Under the pieces are notes generated by a model. The model was given only the letters and a program-made list of their open reading frames with translations. It did not search any database and was not told where the DNA came from. From Affinundibacterium seohonense (GTDB taxonomy: Bacteria; Pseudomonadota; Gammaproteobacteria; Burkholderiales; Burkholderiaceae_D), in contig NZ_JACOFW010000006.1 of the NCBI RefSeq assembly GCF_014284305.1, positions 62,001 to 126,000 on the forward strand: a stretch of DNA of 64,000 nt, in the 5' to 3' direction. Positions 9,161 to 20,190 of the stretch are shown here, in pieces; within the stretch, counting starts at the first letter, position 1; each line of letters begins with the position of its first letter. Position numbers and translations under genes: made by a program.

Positions 9161-12100
9161 ATGAAATTCAGCCTTTACCAACTCGCACTATCGATCAATG
9201 GCGACAACACAGTTGATCAAGAAATTGCCTCCATCACAGCGCCAGCACCAACGGCTGCAAAGACTTACGTATTTGTCGACACCAATCTGCCAGATTGGCA
9301 AAGCCTATTGAGCAATATCCCTGCCGATGCAAAAATTGCCTTTCTGAATTCAAATCAAAATGGCTTGCGCCAAATCGCTCTTGCCCTGGAAGGTCAGACC
9401 GACGTACAAGCGATCCATATTTTGTCGCATAGCACTGCTGCCTCGATTGGCTTAGGGTCTTTGAAATTAACTGCCCAAAATCTAGCCGAACAGAATCCAG
9501 CGCTCAAAGCAATCGGCGCGGCATTGACTGCTGATGCGGATATTTTGTTATATGGCTGCAATATTGCCAAAGACTCCGATGGTGCCGCGCTGATCGATGC
9601 ACTAGCGCTAGCAACCCAAGCCGATATTGCCGCCTCGACCAATTCCACTGGCCCGACACGACTCGGTGGTGATTGGGCTTTGGAGTACCAAACAGGCATC
9701 ATTAATGCTCCGCAGTATGACTTCTCCAATTATGCGGATTTGTTGGCAACGCCATCGACCTTTAATGGTGGCAGTGGCATCAAGAATATTTATGTTCGTC
9801 CAGGCGGCACTAGTAACACCTGGACCTTCGGCGTTGGAAAAGTGTGGTCCGATCTCAATCAAAGTGCCCCGATCACCAGTATCGGATTTTCCAATATTGA
9901 CTTTAGTGCCCCCACAACAGACTGGATACTCACCCGCGGCATTTTCCAATACAGTGTGAGTGGTGGCGCATGGACTAACTACACCGCAAGCGCGGCAGCA
10001 CTTCAATACGACTATCAGACAGCACGTGTCAACAATGCGAATACCGTGTGGCGATTCCTCGATTTACTCCCTGGCAACTCATCCACGGCCGACACAGTGG
10101 CGATAGGCTGGTTAACCTCAGGCGAAACAACCGTGGTGACGGATAGCGTGCAAATTATTCCCGATCTAGCACCAACGAATATCACACAAAACTTAACGAT
10201 TTCCAGTACCAACATTCTAAGCACGTTCGCGCAAGGCGCTGCGATCTCGACCTTGACTCCCGTCGATACAGGCAGCACTACAGGCGGCTATTGGGCCATC
10301 GACAGTCAAACCAATGCCAATCTGTTTTCGATCACATCAAATACCGCATTGGGCAATACAGCTAACTTAACAATTGGCAGCGGGACGATGCCTGCGGCAG
10401 GCACACCGGTCAGTGTGACCCTACGTTACTATGATGGTTTACAAACCGACGGTAGCGGCAATCCGATTGGTGGTCAAGGCGTTCCCCAGACCTTCAATTT
10501 CAATATTGTTTCTGGTCAAACCCAAGATCTCGCCAATTTTGGTTCCGATCTGAATATCAGCACCGCGGCCACCAACTCGCAAGACTATTCTAGTGTGACC
10601 ACCTTGAGCAATGGCAATTTTGTGGTGGTTTGGCAATCGGATGGTCAAGGTACCGAGACTTTGGGCAAGAATGGTATTTACGCCCGTATCTATGACGCAA
10701 CTGGAACACCGCAAGGAAGTGAATTCGCCATCACGACCTTAAACAATGACGTTGACGAAAATTTTCCTGTCGTCACCGCCCTCGATAATGGTCGCTTCGC
10801 CGTGGCCTACAATACGGAAACTGGTTTTGACATCGCTTATCGCTTGGTAGCTGCAAACGGCACGGTCGGCAGCGAATTGATCGCCAATACGGCCACAGCA
10901 AATGATCAATTCACGCCGTCCATCAGCACCTTGAGTGATGGTTCTTTCATCATTTCGTGGACTACCTACAACGCAGGCTACACCAGCAGTGAAGTGCACG
11001 CGCAAAAATTCAATGCAGCCGACGGTTCCAAGAACGGGGTGGAACTTACCATCACGGCGACGGGCGAAAGCCATGACTACTCTAACATTACAGCATTATC
11101 AAATGGTGCCTACGTCGTCACTTGGTATGACTATACGATAGGCGCACTCAAAGCGGTCGTGAGTACCGCGCCGTCGACTGTAATCATCTTAGATAACAAC
11201 GATAATGCATGGAATCCACAAGTCACTGGCCTGACTGGCGGCGGCTTTGTCGTTACATGGGAAAGTCCAACCACCGGTAAAAACATCTTTTTCCAACGCT
11301 TCGACAACGCAGGTGCAGCCCAAGGTGCTGTAACCCAAGCGAATGTCAACGGCGGTGCAGGTATCGATAAGTCTGGCACCAGTATCGATGCTTTGTCAGG
11401 TGGCGGATTCGTGATCACATGGACTTCACCAAACGATGACAATGATGGTGGCGGTATTTTTGGTCGCCGCTTTACCTCGACAGGCACCGCTGTTGATGCG
11501 ACTGAATTCCAGATCAATGAATTTAGTGCGGGCAACCAATTCAATCCGAAAGTGACAGCACTCGCCGCCGATGCGTTTGCCACCGTCTGGACCGATGCGT
11601 CTTCCGATGGTCCGAATAACTACGGTATCGAAGGCCGAGTCTTATTAGCTCCCGATGTAACGCCACCGACAGTGTCAATCGCCATTGCCGATTCCTCCGT
11701 TATTTTGGGCGAGACGCCAACTGTCACATTTACTTTCTCAGAAGCGGTCACTGGTTTTACCAATACCGACATCACTAGCATTCCGAATGGAACCATAAGC
11801 GCCGTGAGCAGTAGCGATGGTGGTGTCACTTACACGGCGACATTTACCCCAACTGCTGGAATACAAGATGCCAGCAATCTTTTCACCGTCAATATGGCAG
11901 GCGTCACCGATGCCGCCGCCAACGCCGGTGTTGGCAGCACCAATTCGGGCAATTTCGCAATCGATACGCAACGCCCGGATGTTGCCATCACGCTAGCGGA
12001 TAGCAATCTAACGACCGGTGAAACCACCACGGTCACCTTCACATTCACAGAAGCGGTCACGGGCTTTACCAGCGGTGATATTACTGTGATTGGTGGTGGC

Positions 12101-15100
12101 ACTTTAGGCGCCTTGTCGACTTCCGACAATATTACTTTTACGGCCACTTTTACCCCTACACCTTTACTCGATGATGCAACAAACGTGATCACAGTGAATA
12201 AGGTCGGTGTGAACGATACTGCCGGCAATGCTGGTAATGGCGATAGCAGCTCGGCCAACTATGTGGTCGCGACAGCTGGCCCGACTGTCACCGCGACATT
12301 TAGCGATACCTCACTCATCATCGGTGACACCTCGCTCGTTACTTTTACGTTCTCAGAAGCGGTTACTGGTTTTAGCAATGCCGATTTAAGCATCGTCAAT
12401 GGCAGCTTAACGCCAGTTAGTACTAGTAATGGTGGTGTCACTTGGACCGCGACCTTTACGCCAAATGTGAGTGTTGCCGATACCAGCAATGTCATAACCA
12501 TTACCAATAGTGGATATACCAGCGTCGCGGATGGCAATCCAGGAACAGGCACCACCGATTCCAATAATTACAGCATTGACACGGTACGACCAAATGCCAC
12601 CGTCGTGGTTACCGACACCACGCTCTTAGCGGGTGAAACGTCATTAGTCACAATCACTTTTAACGAAGCTGTCAGCAACTTCAGCAACGCCGATCTCACC
12701 ATCGCCAATGGTTCGTTATCTGCGGTTGCTAGCGGTGATGGCGGTATCACTTGGACCGCTACTCTCACGCCGAGCACAGCTATTGCCGATGCAAGTAACC
12801 TGATCACGCTCGACAACACCACACTCAATGACCTCGCTGGGAATGCTGGCACAGGAACCACCGATTCGAATAATTATGCGGTGCAAACCGTACGTCCAAC
12901 GGTCACTGTGGCAGTGACCGATACAGCTTTGAAAATCGGCGAAACCTCCACGGTGACCTTTACTTTCTCTGAAGCGGTCACTGGTTTTACGAATGCCGAT
13001 TTAACGATTGCCAACGGGACTTTGTCGCCAGTTAGCACTAGCGATGGCGGTATCACTTGGACCGCGACATTAACACCAGATGCAAGTGTGAATGACTCAT
13101 CAAATGTCATCACCGTCACCAATGCTGGTTACGCTAACGCCGTTGGCAATACTGGCACTGGTTCCTCGACTTCGAATAATTATGCAATCGATACCGCACA
13201 ACCAACCGCCACCATTGTCGTCGCCGACACCACTTTACTTGCCGGTGAAACGTCTTTAGTCACGATCACCTTTAACGAAGCAGTCACAGATTTCAGTAAC
13301 ACCGATCTGAGCATTGACAATGGCAGTTTAAGTGCCGTGTCATCTAGTGACGGTGGCATTACATGGACGGCAAACTTAACGCCGACAGTCGATCTGCAAG
13401 ACGCCGTCAACAAAATTACACTCAATAATTCTGGGATCACGGATCTGGCAGGCAACGCAGGTAGTGGAAGCACTGATTCAAACAATTACCTCATCGAGAC
13501 GTTACGCCCGACCGTCTCCATCGGCGTCAGTGACACCGCTTTAAAAATCGGGGACACCGCGACCGTGACTTTCACCTTCTCGGAAGCCGTGACGAATTTC
13601 ACAAATGCGGATGTTACCTTCCCTAACGGCGCTTTAGGCCCCGTGTCATCTGGTGACGGCGGTACGACTTGGACAGCGACTTTCACGCCTAGTGCGGATA
13701 TCGAAGACAGCAGCAATGTAATCAGCGTCGCTTTAGCTGGCTTGACCGATTTAGCCGGAAATGCTGGTACCGGTACCAGCACGAGTTCTAACTATGCGAT
13801 TGATACGCTTCGTCCGAGTGTCATTGACATCGCCCTCACTGACGCAAGTTTAACAGTAGGTGAGACCGCCATCCTCAGTCTCAATTTCACTGAAGCAGTA
13901 TCAGGATTGACCATTGGTGATATCACCGTCGACAACGCGGTTCCTTCTGCCCTCTCAACACCGGATGGCGGCACCACATGGAATTTCACAGTCACACCCA
14001 ATGCCTCTACCACCAACTTAGCAAGCTTTGTCCATGTCAACTATGCCAACGTGACCGATACCGCAGGCAATGTCGGCGTCGGTATCGGTAACTTCGGTAG
14101 CTTCGTCATCGATACCGCACGCCCTGCCTTAGTTGGCTCTGTCACGGTCTCAGATAATGCCTTAAAAATCGGTGATACCTCGACCGTTAGTTTCGCCTTT
14201 ACCGAAGCAGTCACCAATCTGACCAGTGCCGATCTGTCGATACCTAATGGCTCGATCTCGAATCTGATCAGTGGAGACGGCGGTATCACTTGGACTGCGA
14301 CCTTAACACCAAGTGCGGATGTGACCGACGCCTCCAATGTGGTGAGCTTGGATCTGACGACCATTACTGACCTGCGTGGAAATGCAGGTCTCGGTTCCTA
14401 TTCTAGTCCTAATTACGCTGTAGACACGCAGCGTCCTCTCCTCGCCTCCGCCATAACGTTCAGCGATACCATTTTGGCGATAAGCGAAACCTCGACCGTA
14501 AGCTTTACGTTCAATGAAGCAGTGACAGGTTTTACAACCGCTGATCTGAGTACGCCGAATGGCGTGCTATCGGGATTAAGCACAGCCGATGGTGGGATTA
14601 CGTGGAGTGCAACACTCACACCGAATGTCGCCACCACCAGCACAACAAATGTACTGACGCTGGACTACACTGGCATCACCGATTTGGCTGGCAATACAGG
14701 TGCTGGAACGACCACTTCCCCGAACTATGCGGTTGATACGGTCAGACCAGTATTGGCGAGCGCAATCACAATTTCTGACACCGCGTTAAGAGTCGGTGAT
14801 ACGGCGACTGTCACCTTCACGTTTACTGAGGCAGTGATGAACTTCACGACCGCTGATGTGACCGCAGAGAACGCTAGCGTGTCATCATTAAGCACGGCTA
14901 ACGGTGGCCTAACTTGGACCGCCAGCTTGACCCCAAGTGCCGGTATCACGGATACGATCAATAACTTGACGCTCAACTACACTGGTATTAACGATCTAAC
15001 TGGCAATGCAGGAACAGGCACGGCGACTTCGGGCAATTATGCAATCGACACACTGCGCCCGACTGTTTTTGGCAATATCAGCTTCTCTGACAACCTGCTT

Positions 15101-16789
15101 ACCATCGGCGAGACAGCCGTCATGTCATTGGCGTTTTCCGAAGCGGTCACTGGCCTAACGACAGCAGACTTCACTGTCCCGAATGGCGTTCTTTCCAACC
15201 TGATTAGCAGCGATGGGGGCATCACTTGGACCGCAACACTGACACCCAACACGAATATCAACAATGCCACCAATACCATCACTCTCGCTAACACTGGCTA
15301 TACCGATCTGAATAGCAATACCGGCACAGGTACTTCAACCAGCCTCAATTACGCCATTGATACCATGCGCCCAACCGCTACGATCACCATGTCTGACATC
15401 GATCTTGGCGTAATCGATACGGCGCTAGTCACTTTCACCTTTACCGAGCCAGTCACAGGTTTTACGAATGCCGATTTGACTTTACCTGTCACCGCACCGA
15501 TGGGCACGCTCTCGCCTGTGAGTTCTAGTGATGGTGGTTTGACTTGGACTGCCACTTACACGCCGCCATTTGGCTTATTGGACACCAGCAACCTCATTAG
15601 CTTAAATACAGCCGGTGTGATTGATGCGGTAGGCAATCCTGGTGTAGCGGTGGTCAATTCGCCGAATTTTACGATCAATACCGTCAACATCGCTCCAAGC
15701 TTGGGTGGTATCACACCGAGCTTGAGTACAACAGACTCTAATCGTATCTTGCCATTTAGTAGCGTTACCGTGACTGATCCTGATATTGGCGCGCTGGTGA
15801 TGGCGTCGATTGGCTTGGACAATTCGATCAAAGGTAGCTTTACCGCCAATTCACTGGCACTAAGCGGTTTCGTCACCGTTGATGGCGGTAGCACTTATCA
15901 ACACACGCCGGCTTCGCCGACTGTGATACAAGCGGCTATTCGTGCCTTGGTGTTCGAGCCTAATCCGACACGTTTGTCGGTGGGCACGAGCGATGTTGCT
16001 ACCTTCACGATCGAAGTCAAAGATCAGTATTTGGCAGTCGCTGTCGATGCCAATACCACGCTCACCATCAGCAATGTCAATTCTGCGCCAACTGACATCT
16101 TGATTTCCGATGCCAATGTATCTCAATCGGAAGGTGCTAACGCCATCGTTGGCTTGCTCTCAGCAACTGACCGTAATATCGGTGATACCCATACGTTCAC
16201 GTTGGGTGCGGCGAACGCCTCCAACGATAATACGAAATTCGCTGTGGTTGGTAATGCTTTGAAAGTGCTGAACCCCGCTGCGATGACTGAAAGAGCTTAT
16301 TTTGTGACAGTGCAAGCAACCGATGCGAATGGTTTAAGCTACTTCAAACAGCTCACGATCAACCTTGATGATGATATCGGACCGAGCATTACTTCCATTG
16401 AAACCCTGCGTTCACCACGCCCAACCATCACGACTGGCAGCTATATCGTGAAATTCAATGAAAGCGTCACTGGTGTCAGCATCGATGATTTCTTCCTGAC
16501 ATCGACTGATGGCACGACAGCCCACCTAAGCTCGGTCACCGCCTTAACTGGCAATGCGTATCGGGTGTATTTCGACCAAATCGTTGGGGCTGGGGTGTTG
16601 AATTTGAACTTAAAAACTAGTGGTACCGGCATTGCCGACCTCTACGGCAACAACCTCCCCATTTCTTGGATGCCTGTAACAGAGGTTGGTATCTCTCTTC
16701 CGAATCAATCAAACCCACCGGAAGAGCCGTCGGTTACTAGCACTGCAAATTTAATCGGTATTCAACAACAAGAATCTTTCTGGATGTAA
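9161..16789 (+). CDS. Giant DUF4347/Ig-repeat surface protein B (2542 aa)
   Basis: Residues about 35-190 form a DUF4347 domain (YVFVDTN, ILSHS with H90, LLYGCN with C133, LGGDWALE). A unique domain follows at about 197-335, then a cadherin-like part, then about seven propeller-like blades at 460-830 (LSNGNFVVVWQSDGQG, LSGGGFVITWTSP). Thirteen Big_12-type Ig modules of about 100 residues occupy about 833-2176. Two cadherin-like modules, the shared C-terminal cassette and a tail ending IGIQQQESFWM complete it. ATG 9161 is chosen because AGGA lies about 9 bases upstream and the family-type N-terminus begins there; the frame extends upstream to a TTG at 9053 but that part has no family likeness. 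No signal peptide is seen. Confidence 0.85.
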   Translation: MKFSLYQLALSINGDNTVDQEIASITAPAPTAAKTYVFVDTNLPDWQSLLSNIPADAKIAFLNSNQNGLRQIALALEGQTDVQAIHILSHSTAASIGLGSLKLTAQNLAEQNPALKAIGAALTADADILLYGCNIAKDSDGAALIDALALATQADIAASTNSTGPTRLGGDWALEYQTGIINAPQYDFSNYADLLATPSTFNGGSGIKNIYVRPGGTSNTWTFGVGKVWSDLNQSAPITSIGFSNIDFSAPTTDWILTRGIFQYSVSGGAWTNYTASAAALQYDYQTARVNNANTVWRFLDLLPGNSSTADTVAIGWLTSGETTVVTDSVQIIPDLAPTNITQNLTISSTNILSTFAQGAAISTLTPVDTGSTTGGYWAIDSQTNANLFSITSNTALGNTANLTIGSGTMPAAGTPVSVTLRYYDGLQTDGSGNPIGGQGVPQTFNFNIVSGQTQDLANFGSDLNISTAATNSQDYSSVTTLSNGNFVVVWQSDGQGTETLGKNGIYARIYDATGTPQGSEFAITTLNNDVDENFPVVTALDNGRFAVAYNTETGFDIAYRLVAANGTVGSELIANTATANDQFTPSISTLSDGSFIISWTTYNAGYTSSEVHAQKFNAADGSKNGVELTITATGESHDYSNITALSNGAYVVTWYDYTIGALKAVVSTAPSTVIILDNNDNAWNPQVTGLTGGGFVVTWESPTTGKNIFFQRFDNAGAAQGAVTQANVNGGAGIDKSGTSIDALSGGGFVITWTSPNDDNDGGGIFGRRFTSTGTAVDATEFQINEFSAGNQFNPKVTALAADAFATVWTDASSDGPNNYGIEGRVLLAPDVTPPTVSIAIADSSVILGETPTVTFTFSEAVTGFTNTDITSIPNGTISAVSSSDGGVTYTATFTPTAGIQDASNLFTVNMAGVTDAAANAGVGSTNSGNFAIDTQRPDVAITLADSNLTTGETTTVTFTFTEAVTGFTSGDITVIGGGTLGALSTSDNITFTATFTPTPLLDDATNVITVNKVGVNDTAGNAGNGDSSSANYVVATAGPTVTATFSDTSLIIGDTSLVTFTFSEAVTGFSNADLSIVNGSLTPVSTSNGGVTWTATFTPNVSVADTSNVITITNSGYTSVADGNPGTGTTDSNNYSIDTVRPNATVVVTDTTLLAGETSLVTITFNEAVSNFSNADLTIANGSLSAVASGDGGITWTATLTPSTAIADASNLITLDNTTLNDLAGNAGTGTTDSNNYAVQTVRPTVTVAVTDTALKIGETSTVTFTFSEAVTGFTNADLTIANGTLSPVSTSDGGITWTATLTPDASVNDSSNVITVTNAGYANAVGNTGTGSSTSNNYAIDTAQPTATIVVADTTLLAGETSLVTITFNEAVTDFSNTDLSIDNGSLSAVSSSDGGITWTANLTPTVDLQDAVNKITLNNSGITDLAGNAGSGSTDSNNYLIETLRPTVSIGVSDTALKIGDTATVTFTFSEAVTNFTNADVTFPNGALGPVSSGDGGTTWTATFTPSADIEDSSNVISVALAGLTDLAGNAGTGTSTSSNYAIDTLRPSVIDIALTDASLTVGETAILSLNFTEAVSGLTIGDITVDNAVPSALSTPDGGTTWNFTVTPNASTTNLASFVHVNYANVTDTAGNVGVGIGNFGSFVIDTARPALVGSVTVSDNALKIGDTSTVSFAFTEAVTNLTSADLSIPNGSISNLISGDGGITWTATLTPSADVTDASNVVSLDLTTITDLRGNAGLGSYSSPNYAVDTQRPLLASAITFSDTILAISETSTVSFTFNEAVTGFTTADLSTPNGVLSGLSTADGGITWSATLTPNVATTSTTNVLTLDYTGITDLAGNTGAGTTTSPNYAVDTVRPVLASAITISDTALRVGDTATVTFTFTEAVMNFTTADVTAENASVSSLSTANGGLTWTASLTPSAGITDTINNLTLNYTGINDLTGNAGTGTATSGNYAIDTLRPTVFGNISFSDNLLTIGETAVMSLAFSEAVTGLTTADFTVPNGVLSNLISSDGGITWTATLTPNTNINNATNTITLANTGYTDLNSNTGTGTSTSLNYAIDTMRPTATITMSDIDLGVIDTALVTFTFTEPVTGFTNADLTLPVTAPMGTLSPVSSSDGGLTWTATYTPPFGLLDTSNLISLNTAGVIDAVGNPGVAVVNSPNFTINTVNIAPSLGGITPSLSTTDSNRILPFSSVTVTDPDIGALVMASIGLDNSIKGSFTANSLALSGFVTVDGGSTYQHTPASPTVIQAAIRALVFEPNPTRLSVGTSDVATFTIEVKDQYLAVAVDANTTLTISNVNSAPTDILISDANVSQSEGANAIVGLLSATDRNIGDTHTFTLGAANASNDNTKFAVVGNALKVLNPAAMTERAYFVTVQATDANGLSYFKQLTINLDDDIGPSITSIETLRSPRPTITTGSYIVKFNESVTGVSIDDFFLTSTDGTTAHLSSVTALTGNAYRVYFDQIVGAGVLNLNLKTSGTGIADLYGNNLPISWMPVTEVGISLPNQSNPPEEPSVTSTANLIGIQQQESFWM

Positions 16790-17098
16790 ATAGCGGCCGC
16801 TAAGATGCCGTCAAGCATTTGACCGCATCTTAGCGCGCTGGCAAAAGATAACGCCAAAGCAAAAATACTCAAGTCAGCATTCGGTATTGAAAAAGATTTG
16901 CCAAACCGTAAGGTATTCTCAAAAATAGGCCTGATATCCTTTGGCACTCAGTCACAGGAACTTTTAAAGTATCGATGAGTCTGATGTGGTAAATTAAATT
17001 TAATTTGACGTAGCAATGGTTGAATGCATTGAGTCAAAACCACAATACTGAAACCGCCAACTCGAAGTCGGTTACTTTTATATACCACAAACAAAAGC
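16790..17098 (+). other. Intergenic gap after giant B with hairpin and AT palindrome
   Basis: About 309 bases without a gene. At 16798-16835 there is a 16-bp stem with one mismatch (CGCTAAGATGCCGTCA and its partner) immediately after the stop codon. It has no clear T run, so it may protect or end the message. At 16991-17006 there is a perfect 16-base AT palindrome, AAATTAAATTTAATTT, about 93 bases before the PepSY gene. Nothing else is evident. Confidence 0.55.
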
Positions 17099-17707
17099 AT
17101 GCTTCCTCCCGCTCAAAATTATGATGTCGCTCAAGACTATCGTGTGCAAAAAAAAACTGCTGCGTCACTAAAATTTGCAAAATTTTCTCGCAAAATACAT
17201 AAATGGTCGGGAATTCTCTTGGTCCTATTTGCAGTCACTATTTCAATTAGCGGCGGTTTTATCGCATTTAAATCACACCTCGAATATCTTCAGCCAAGTA
17301 ACAAAAGCGGGGTCGCAGGCGAAATCAACGCGGTGATTTCCGCATCAAAAGTCGTTAACATTATTCTTGCGCTACGACTTCCCGAAGCTCGACAAATGAC
17401 TGATATTAACCGCATAGAGTTACGCCCAAACAAGCGCATGTACAAAGTGCGACTAGAAGCAAAAGATAATTGGAGCTCTCCTCGAGAAATCCAAATCGAT
17501 GCGATTACCGGAGCCGTTCTCAATGTCGGATTGCGTGGCGACCAGCTGTGGTCTGATATTCACAGCTTCGCTGTGTTTGGAGAGTTCACAAAACTCTTCG
17601 TGATGAGCATGACGGGTCTATCTCTACTCTGGCTTAGCCTGACGGGTTTCTATTTATTTTTCTATCCAATTTGGTTCAAAGCACACAAACGACAACATCC
17701 AACTTAA
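17099..17707 (+). CDS. PepSY-associated transmembrane protein
   Basis: A 202-residue membrane protein of the PepSY-TM type. A first membrane helix lies at about residues 35-57, preceded by the typical RKIHKWSG motif. A periplasmic domain at about 60-160 ends in EIQIDAITGAVLNV, the PepSY-like strand-turn signature, and a second helix lies at about 165-190. Members of this group are found in iron-siderophore and redox membrane systems; that role is not shown here. No good ribosome binding site precedes the ATG. It stands between the giant proteins and the two-component genes, 98 bases before the response regulator, so a link to that signalling pair is possible but unproven. Confidence 0.75.
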   Translation: MLPPAQNYDVAQDYRVQKKTAASLKFAKFSRKIHKWSGILLVLFAVTISISGGFIAFKSHLEYLQPSNKSGVAGEINAVISASKVVNIILALRLPEARQMTDINRIELRPNKRMYKVRLEAKDNWSSPREIQIDAITGAVLNVGLRGDQLWSDIHSFAVFGEFTKLFVMSMTGLSLLWLSLTGFYLFFYPIWFKAHKRQHPT

Positions 17708-17805
17708 CACCGACCGTCAATAAGAAATAATGTCGCTCTATGCAACCAATTAATCGACTACAATTTTGCCCACCACCTTTGTTTTGATTCGATAAATTAA
17801 ATTAC

Positions 17806-18426
17806 ATGGCAAACAAGAGCATTCTACTGATTGACGACCATAGTTTATTTCGCAGCGGACTAAAGACATTAATTTGCAATAGTTTAGCGAACGTCGACAT
17901 AGTAGAGTCCAATTCGCTTGAAGACGCCATGCGCCTACCAAATCCGTTGCTACATCTGATTTTATTGGATATTAAATTACAAGGTTTGAACGGATTGGAT
18001 GGCGCAATACTACTAAAACAAAAATGGCCTGAAACACCCATCGTTGTCATTTCGGCAGATAACTCTTTAGAGACTTTACGTCTGGCGCAAGAAAAAGGCG
18101 CGAGATATTTCATACCAAAAACCAGCTCTGCCGATGCCATTTTACAAATCATTATCAAAGCGCTAGACGATCCCGGGATAGAATTCACAAAGACGCCAAA
18201 AGAATTTGAGTCAAGATCAACGAGCAACAAAAATTTACTGACACCAAGACAGTACGAAGTATTGGATCTAGTTTGCAAAGGGCATTCTAATAAAATGATC
18301 GCCCGCCAACTCGAATTATCTGAAAACACTGTGCGTTGTCACGTTCAAGTATTGCTTGCAGCATTAAATGCGTCAAATCGTGCTGAAGCCGCGTTTACCG
18401 CACGTCGCATGGGATTGGTCGCATAG
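17806..18426 (+). CDS. LuxR-family response regulator
   Basis: A 206-residue NarL/LuxR-type response regulator. The receiver domain (about 1-120) has acidic residues D10/D11, phospho-acceptor D55 in LILLDIKL, and the conserved lysine K105 in IPKTSS. The C-terminal helix-turn-helix spans about 144-200 (LTPRQYEVLDLVCKG, NKMIARQLELSENTVRCHV). Its stop codon directly abuts the ATG of the hybrid kinase, so the two are translated from one message and very probably form a phosphorelay. By position, the pair may control the neighbouring giant surface proteins; this is inference. Confidence 0.9.
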   Translation: MANKSILLIDDHSLFRSGLKTLICNSLANVDIVESNSLEDAMRLPNPLLHLILLDIKLQGLNGLDGAILLKQKWPETPIVVISADNSLETLRLAQEKGARYFIPKTSSADAILQIIIKALDDPGIEFTKTPKEFESRSTSNKNLLTPRQYEVLDLVCKGHSNKMIARQLELSENTVRCHVQVLLAALNASNRAEAAFTARRMGLVA

Positions 18427-20190
18427 ATGCTAAATGCTTATGACCCTGTTGAAAAAAATATCCGCATAGAACTCCAATTACTATTAATGCGCAACCTGGG
18501 TAGCTCTATGCTGCCGGGGATATTAGTTGCTCTTGTGTTGTTCTTCACGTTAAAAAATGAACACAATGTCGTTGGACTCAGCATCTGGTGCATCGCCGTC
18601 ACCTTATCGAAGTTAATCGATGTTTATGATGCAAAGCGTTTTATCCAACACGGTATCAAACCAGATCAGGTCGTCAGCGTACAAAAGCGTCTGATGATAT
18701 TGCATGCAATTGATGGCGCCGTGTGGGGTGCGCTGGCTTGGCTAGCTTTGCAATCCGCGACAACGGCAGGAAGTGTGTTGATATTGGCAGTATTGGCTGG
18801 AATTGCTGCGAACTCGATGTCAATTTTATCGCCGGTTTTGCCGGCATTTGCACTCTTTCTTTTGTTTGAACTCGGCTCTATGGTGTATGCCGTTATTACA
18901 CTCAACGATCCTGCATATTGGGCTATCGGCATCGCAGTCGGAATGTATGCGATTACCCTGATGGGTCAGGCCTACAATACGTCGAGAACTGCGCGTGCAT
19001 CAATACAATTGCGCTTTGAAAATTTGGATTTGATTGAACAGTTAAATTTAGCAAAGAAAAATGCTGAACAAGCACAAGCTGCCGCTGAACGCGCTAACGC
19101 CGAGAAATCACATTTCTTAGCCGCAGCCAGCCATGATTTACGACAACCGATTCATGCGCAAGGTTTGTTTCTCGAAGTCTTACAGTCAACCAAACTATCT
19201 GAATCTCAACGCGAGCTTGTACAAAGCATCTGTGCAGCTGCAAATGCAACGACAGAAATGCTGCATACCTTACTCGACTACTCACGCATCGAAGCTGGCG
19301 TTGTGGAGACTCAAATACGTCCGTTTCGCTTGCAAAATTTATTGAGTAAAATCGAAAATGAACTGGCACAGCAAGCCTATATAAAGGGCTTAGTTTATCG
19401 TTCACCGGAAACGCATTATGTGATCAATTCTGATCCGGCATTGGTAGAAATGATGATCAGAAATCTGGTCAGCAATGCGATTCGCTACACGTCAAAAGGT
19501 GGCGTACTAATTGTGGCAAGAAAGAGAGAGTCCGAAGTCAGTCTCGAGGTATGGGACAGCGGGATCGGTATCGACAAATCATCATTCGAAGATATTTTTA
19601 AAGAGTTCCAACAATTAGGAAACAGCGAGCGTGATCGTCAAAAAGGCCTAGGCTTGGGGCTCTCGATTGTTCAAAAGATGATCAACATACTAGGTCTGAA
19701 ATTACAACTAGCATCACGCCCCGGCAGTGGTAGTGTATTTAAAATTCGATTACCGCTGACTTCCGTGACAGTGCTTGAAGATGAAAAAAATACGCCACAA
19801 TTCGTCACACACGCGCTCAAAGCGCGGATTCTAGTCGTCGATGATGACACCATCGTATGCCAAGCGATGGCATCTCTATTGAATGAGTGGGGTTGTAATT
19901 GCGATCTTGCTGCGTCGCTTGACGAGGCTACCACGCTTGCTGAACTGAATGCTCCTGACCTGATTATCAGTGATTACCGTTTACGCGATCATCGCAAAGG
20001 AACTGAGGTAATTCAAGCGGTGCGAACGCTCTGCAACGCCGACATTCCTGCCATTTTAGTGACCGGCGATACCGCACCAGTTCGCTTACGTGAAGCAAGT
20101 ACATCTGCACTCCCATTACTGCATAAACCTGTATCCCCTTCGCAACTATATGCGCAGCTCTCATTAATGCTGACTCAGACAAAGCAATAA
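18427..20190 (+). CDS. Hybrid sensor histidine kinase/response regulator
   Basis: A 587-residue membrane kinase. Residues about 25-185 hold five or six hydrophobic helices forming the sensor part, with no periplasmic domain of note. A coiled-coil linker (about 190-228) leads to the HisKA box SHDLRQPIH with phospho-accepting H236. The ATPase domain shows the N box around N350, DSGIGI near 377-382 and GLGLGL near 407-412. A receiver domain at about 465-580 has D516 in IISDYRL and K567. The architecture, several membrane helices followed by HATPase and REC, matches known hybrid kinases that pair with LuxR-type regulators. It starts immediately after the stop of the response regulator at 17806. 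Confidence 0.9.
   Translation: MLNAYDPVEKNIRIELQLLLMRNLGSSMLPGILVALVLFFTLKNEHNVVGLSIWCIAVTLSKLIDVYDAKRFIQHGIKPDQVVSVQKRLMILHAIDGAVWGALAWLALQSATTAGSVLILAVLAGIAANSMSILSPVLPAFALFLLFELGSMVYAVITLNDPAYWAIGIAVGMYAITLMGQAYNTSRTARASIQLRFENLDLIEQLNLAKKNAEQAQAAAERANAEKSHFLAAASHDLRQPIHAQGLFLEVLQSTKLSESQRELVQSICAAANATTEMLHTLLDYSRIEAGVVETQIRPFRLQNLLSKIENELAQQAYIKGLVYRSPETHYVINSDPALVEMMIRNLVSNAIRYTSKGGVLIVARKRESEVSLEVWDSGIGIDKSSFEDIFKEFQQLGNSERDRQKGLGLGLSIVQKMINILGLKLQLASRPGSGSVFKIRLPLTSVTVLEDEKNTPQFVTHALKARILVVDDDTIVCQAMASLLNEWGCNCDLAASLDEATTLAELNAPDLIISDYRLRDHRKGTEVIQAVRTLCNADIPAILVTGDTAPVRLREASTSALPLLHKPVSPSQLYAQLSLMLTQTKQ

Noticed and set aside
4331-16126. Many long minus-strand open frames inside giants A and B (for example 4331-4984, 7355-7909, 11131-11583)
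   Set aside because: They mirror the repeating Ig-module codons of the plus strand, recur once per module and show no ribosome binding sites or families.
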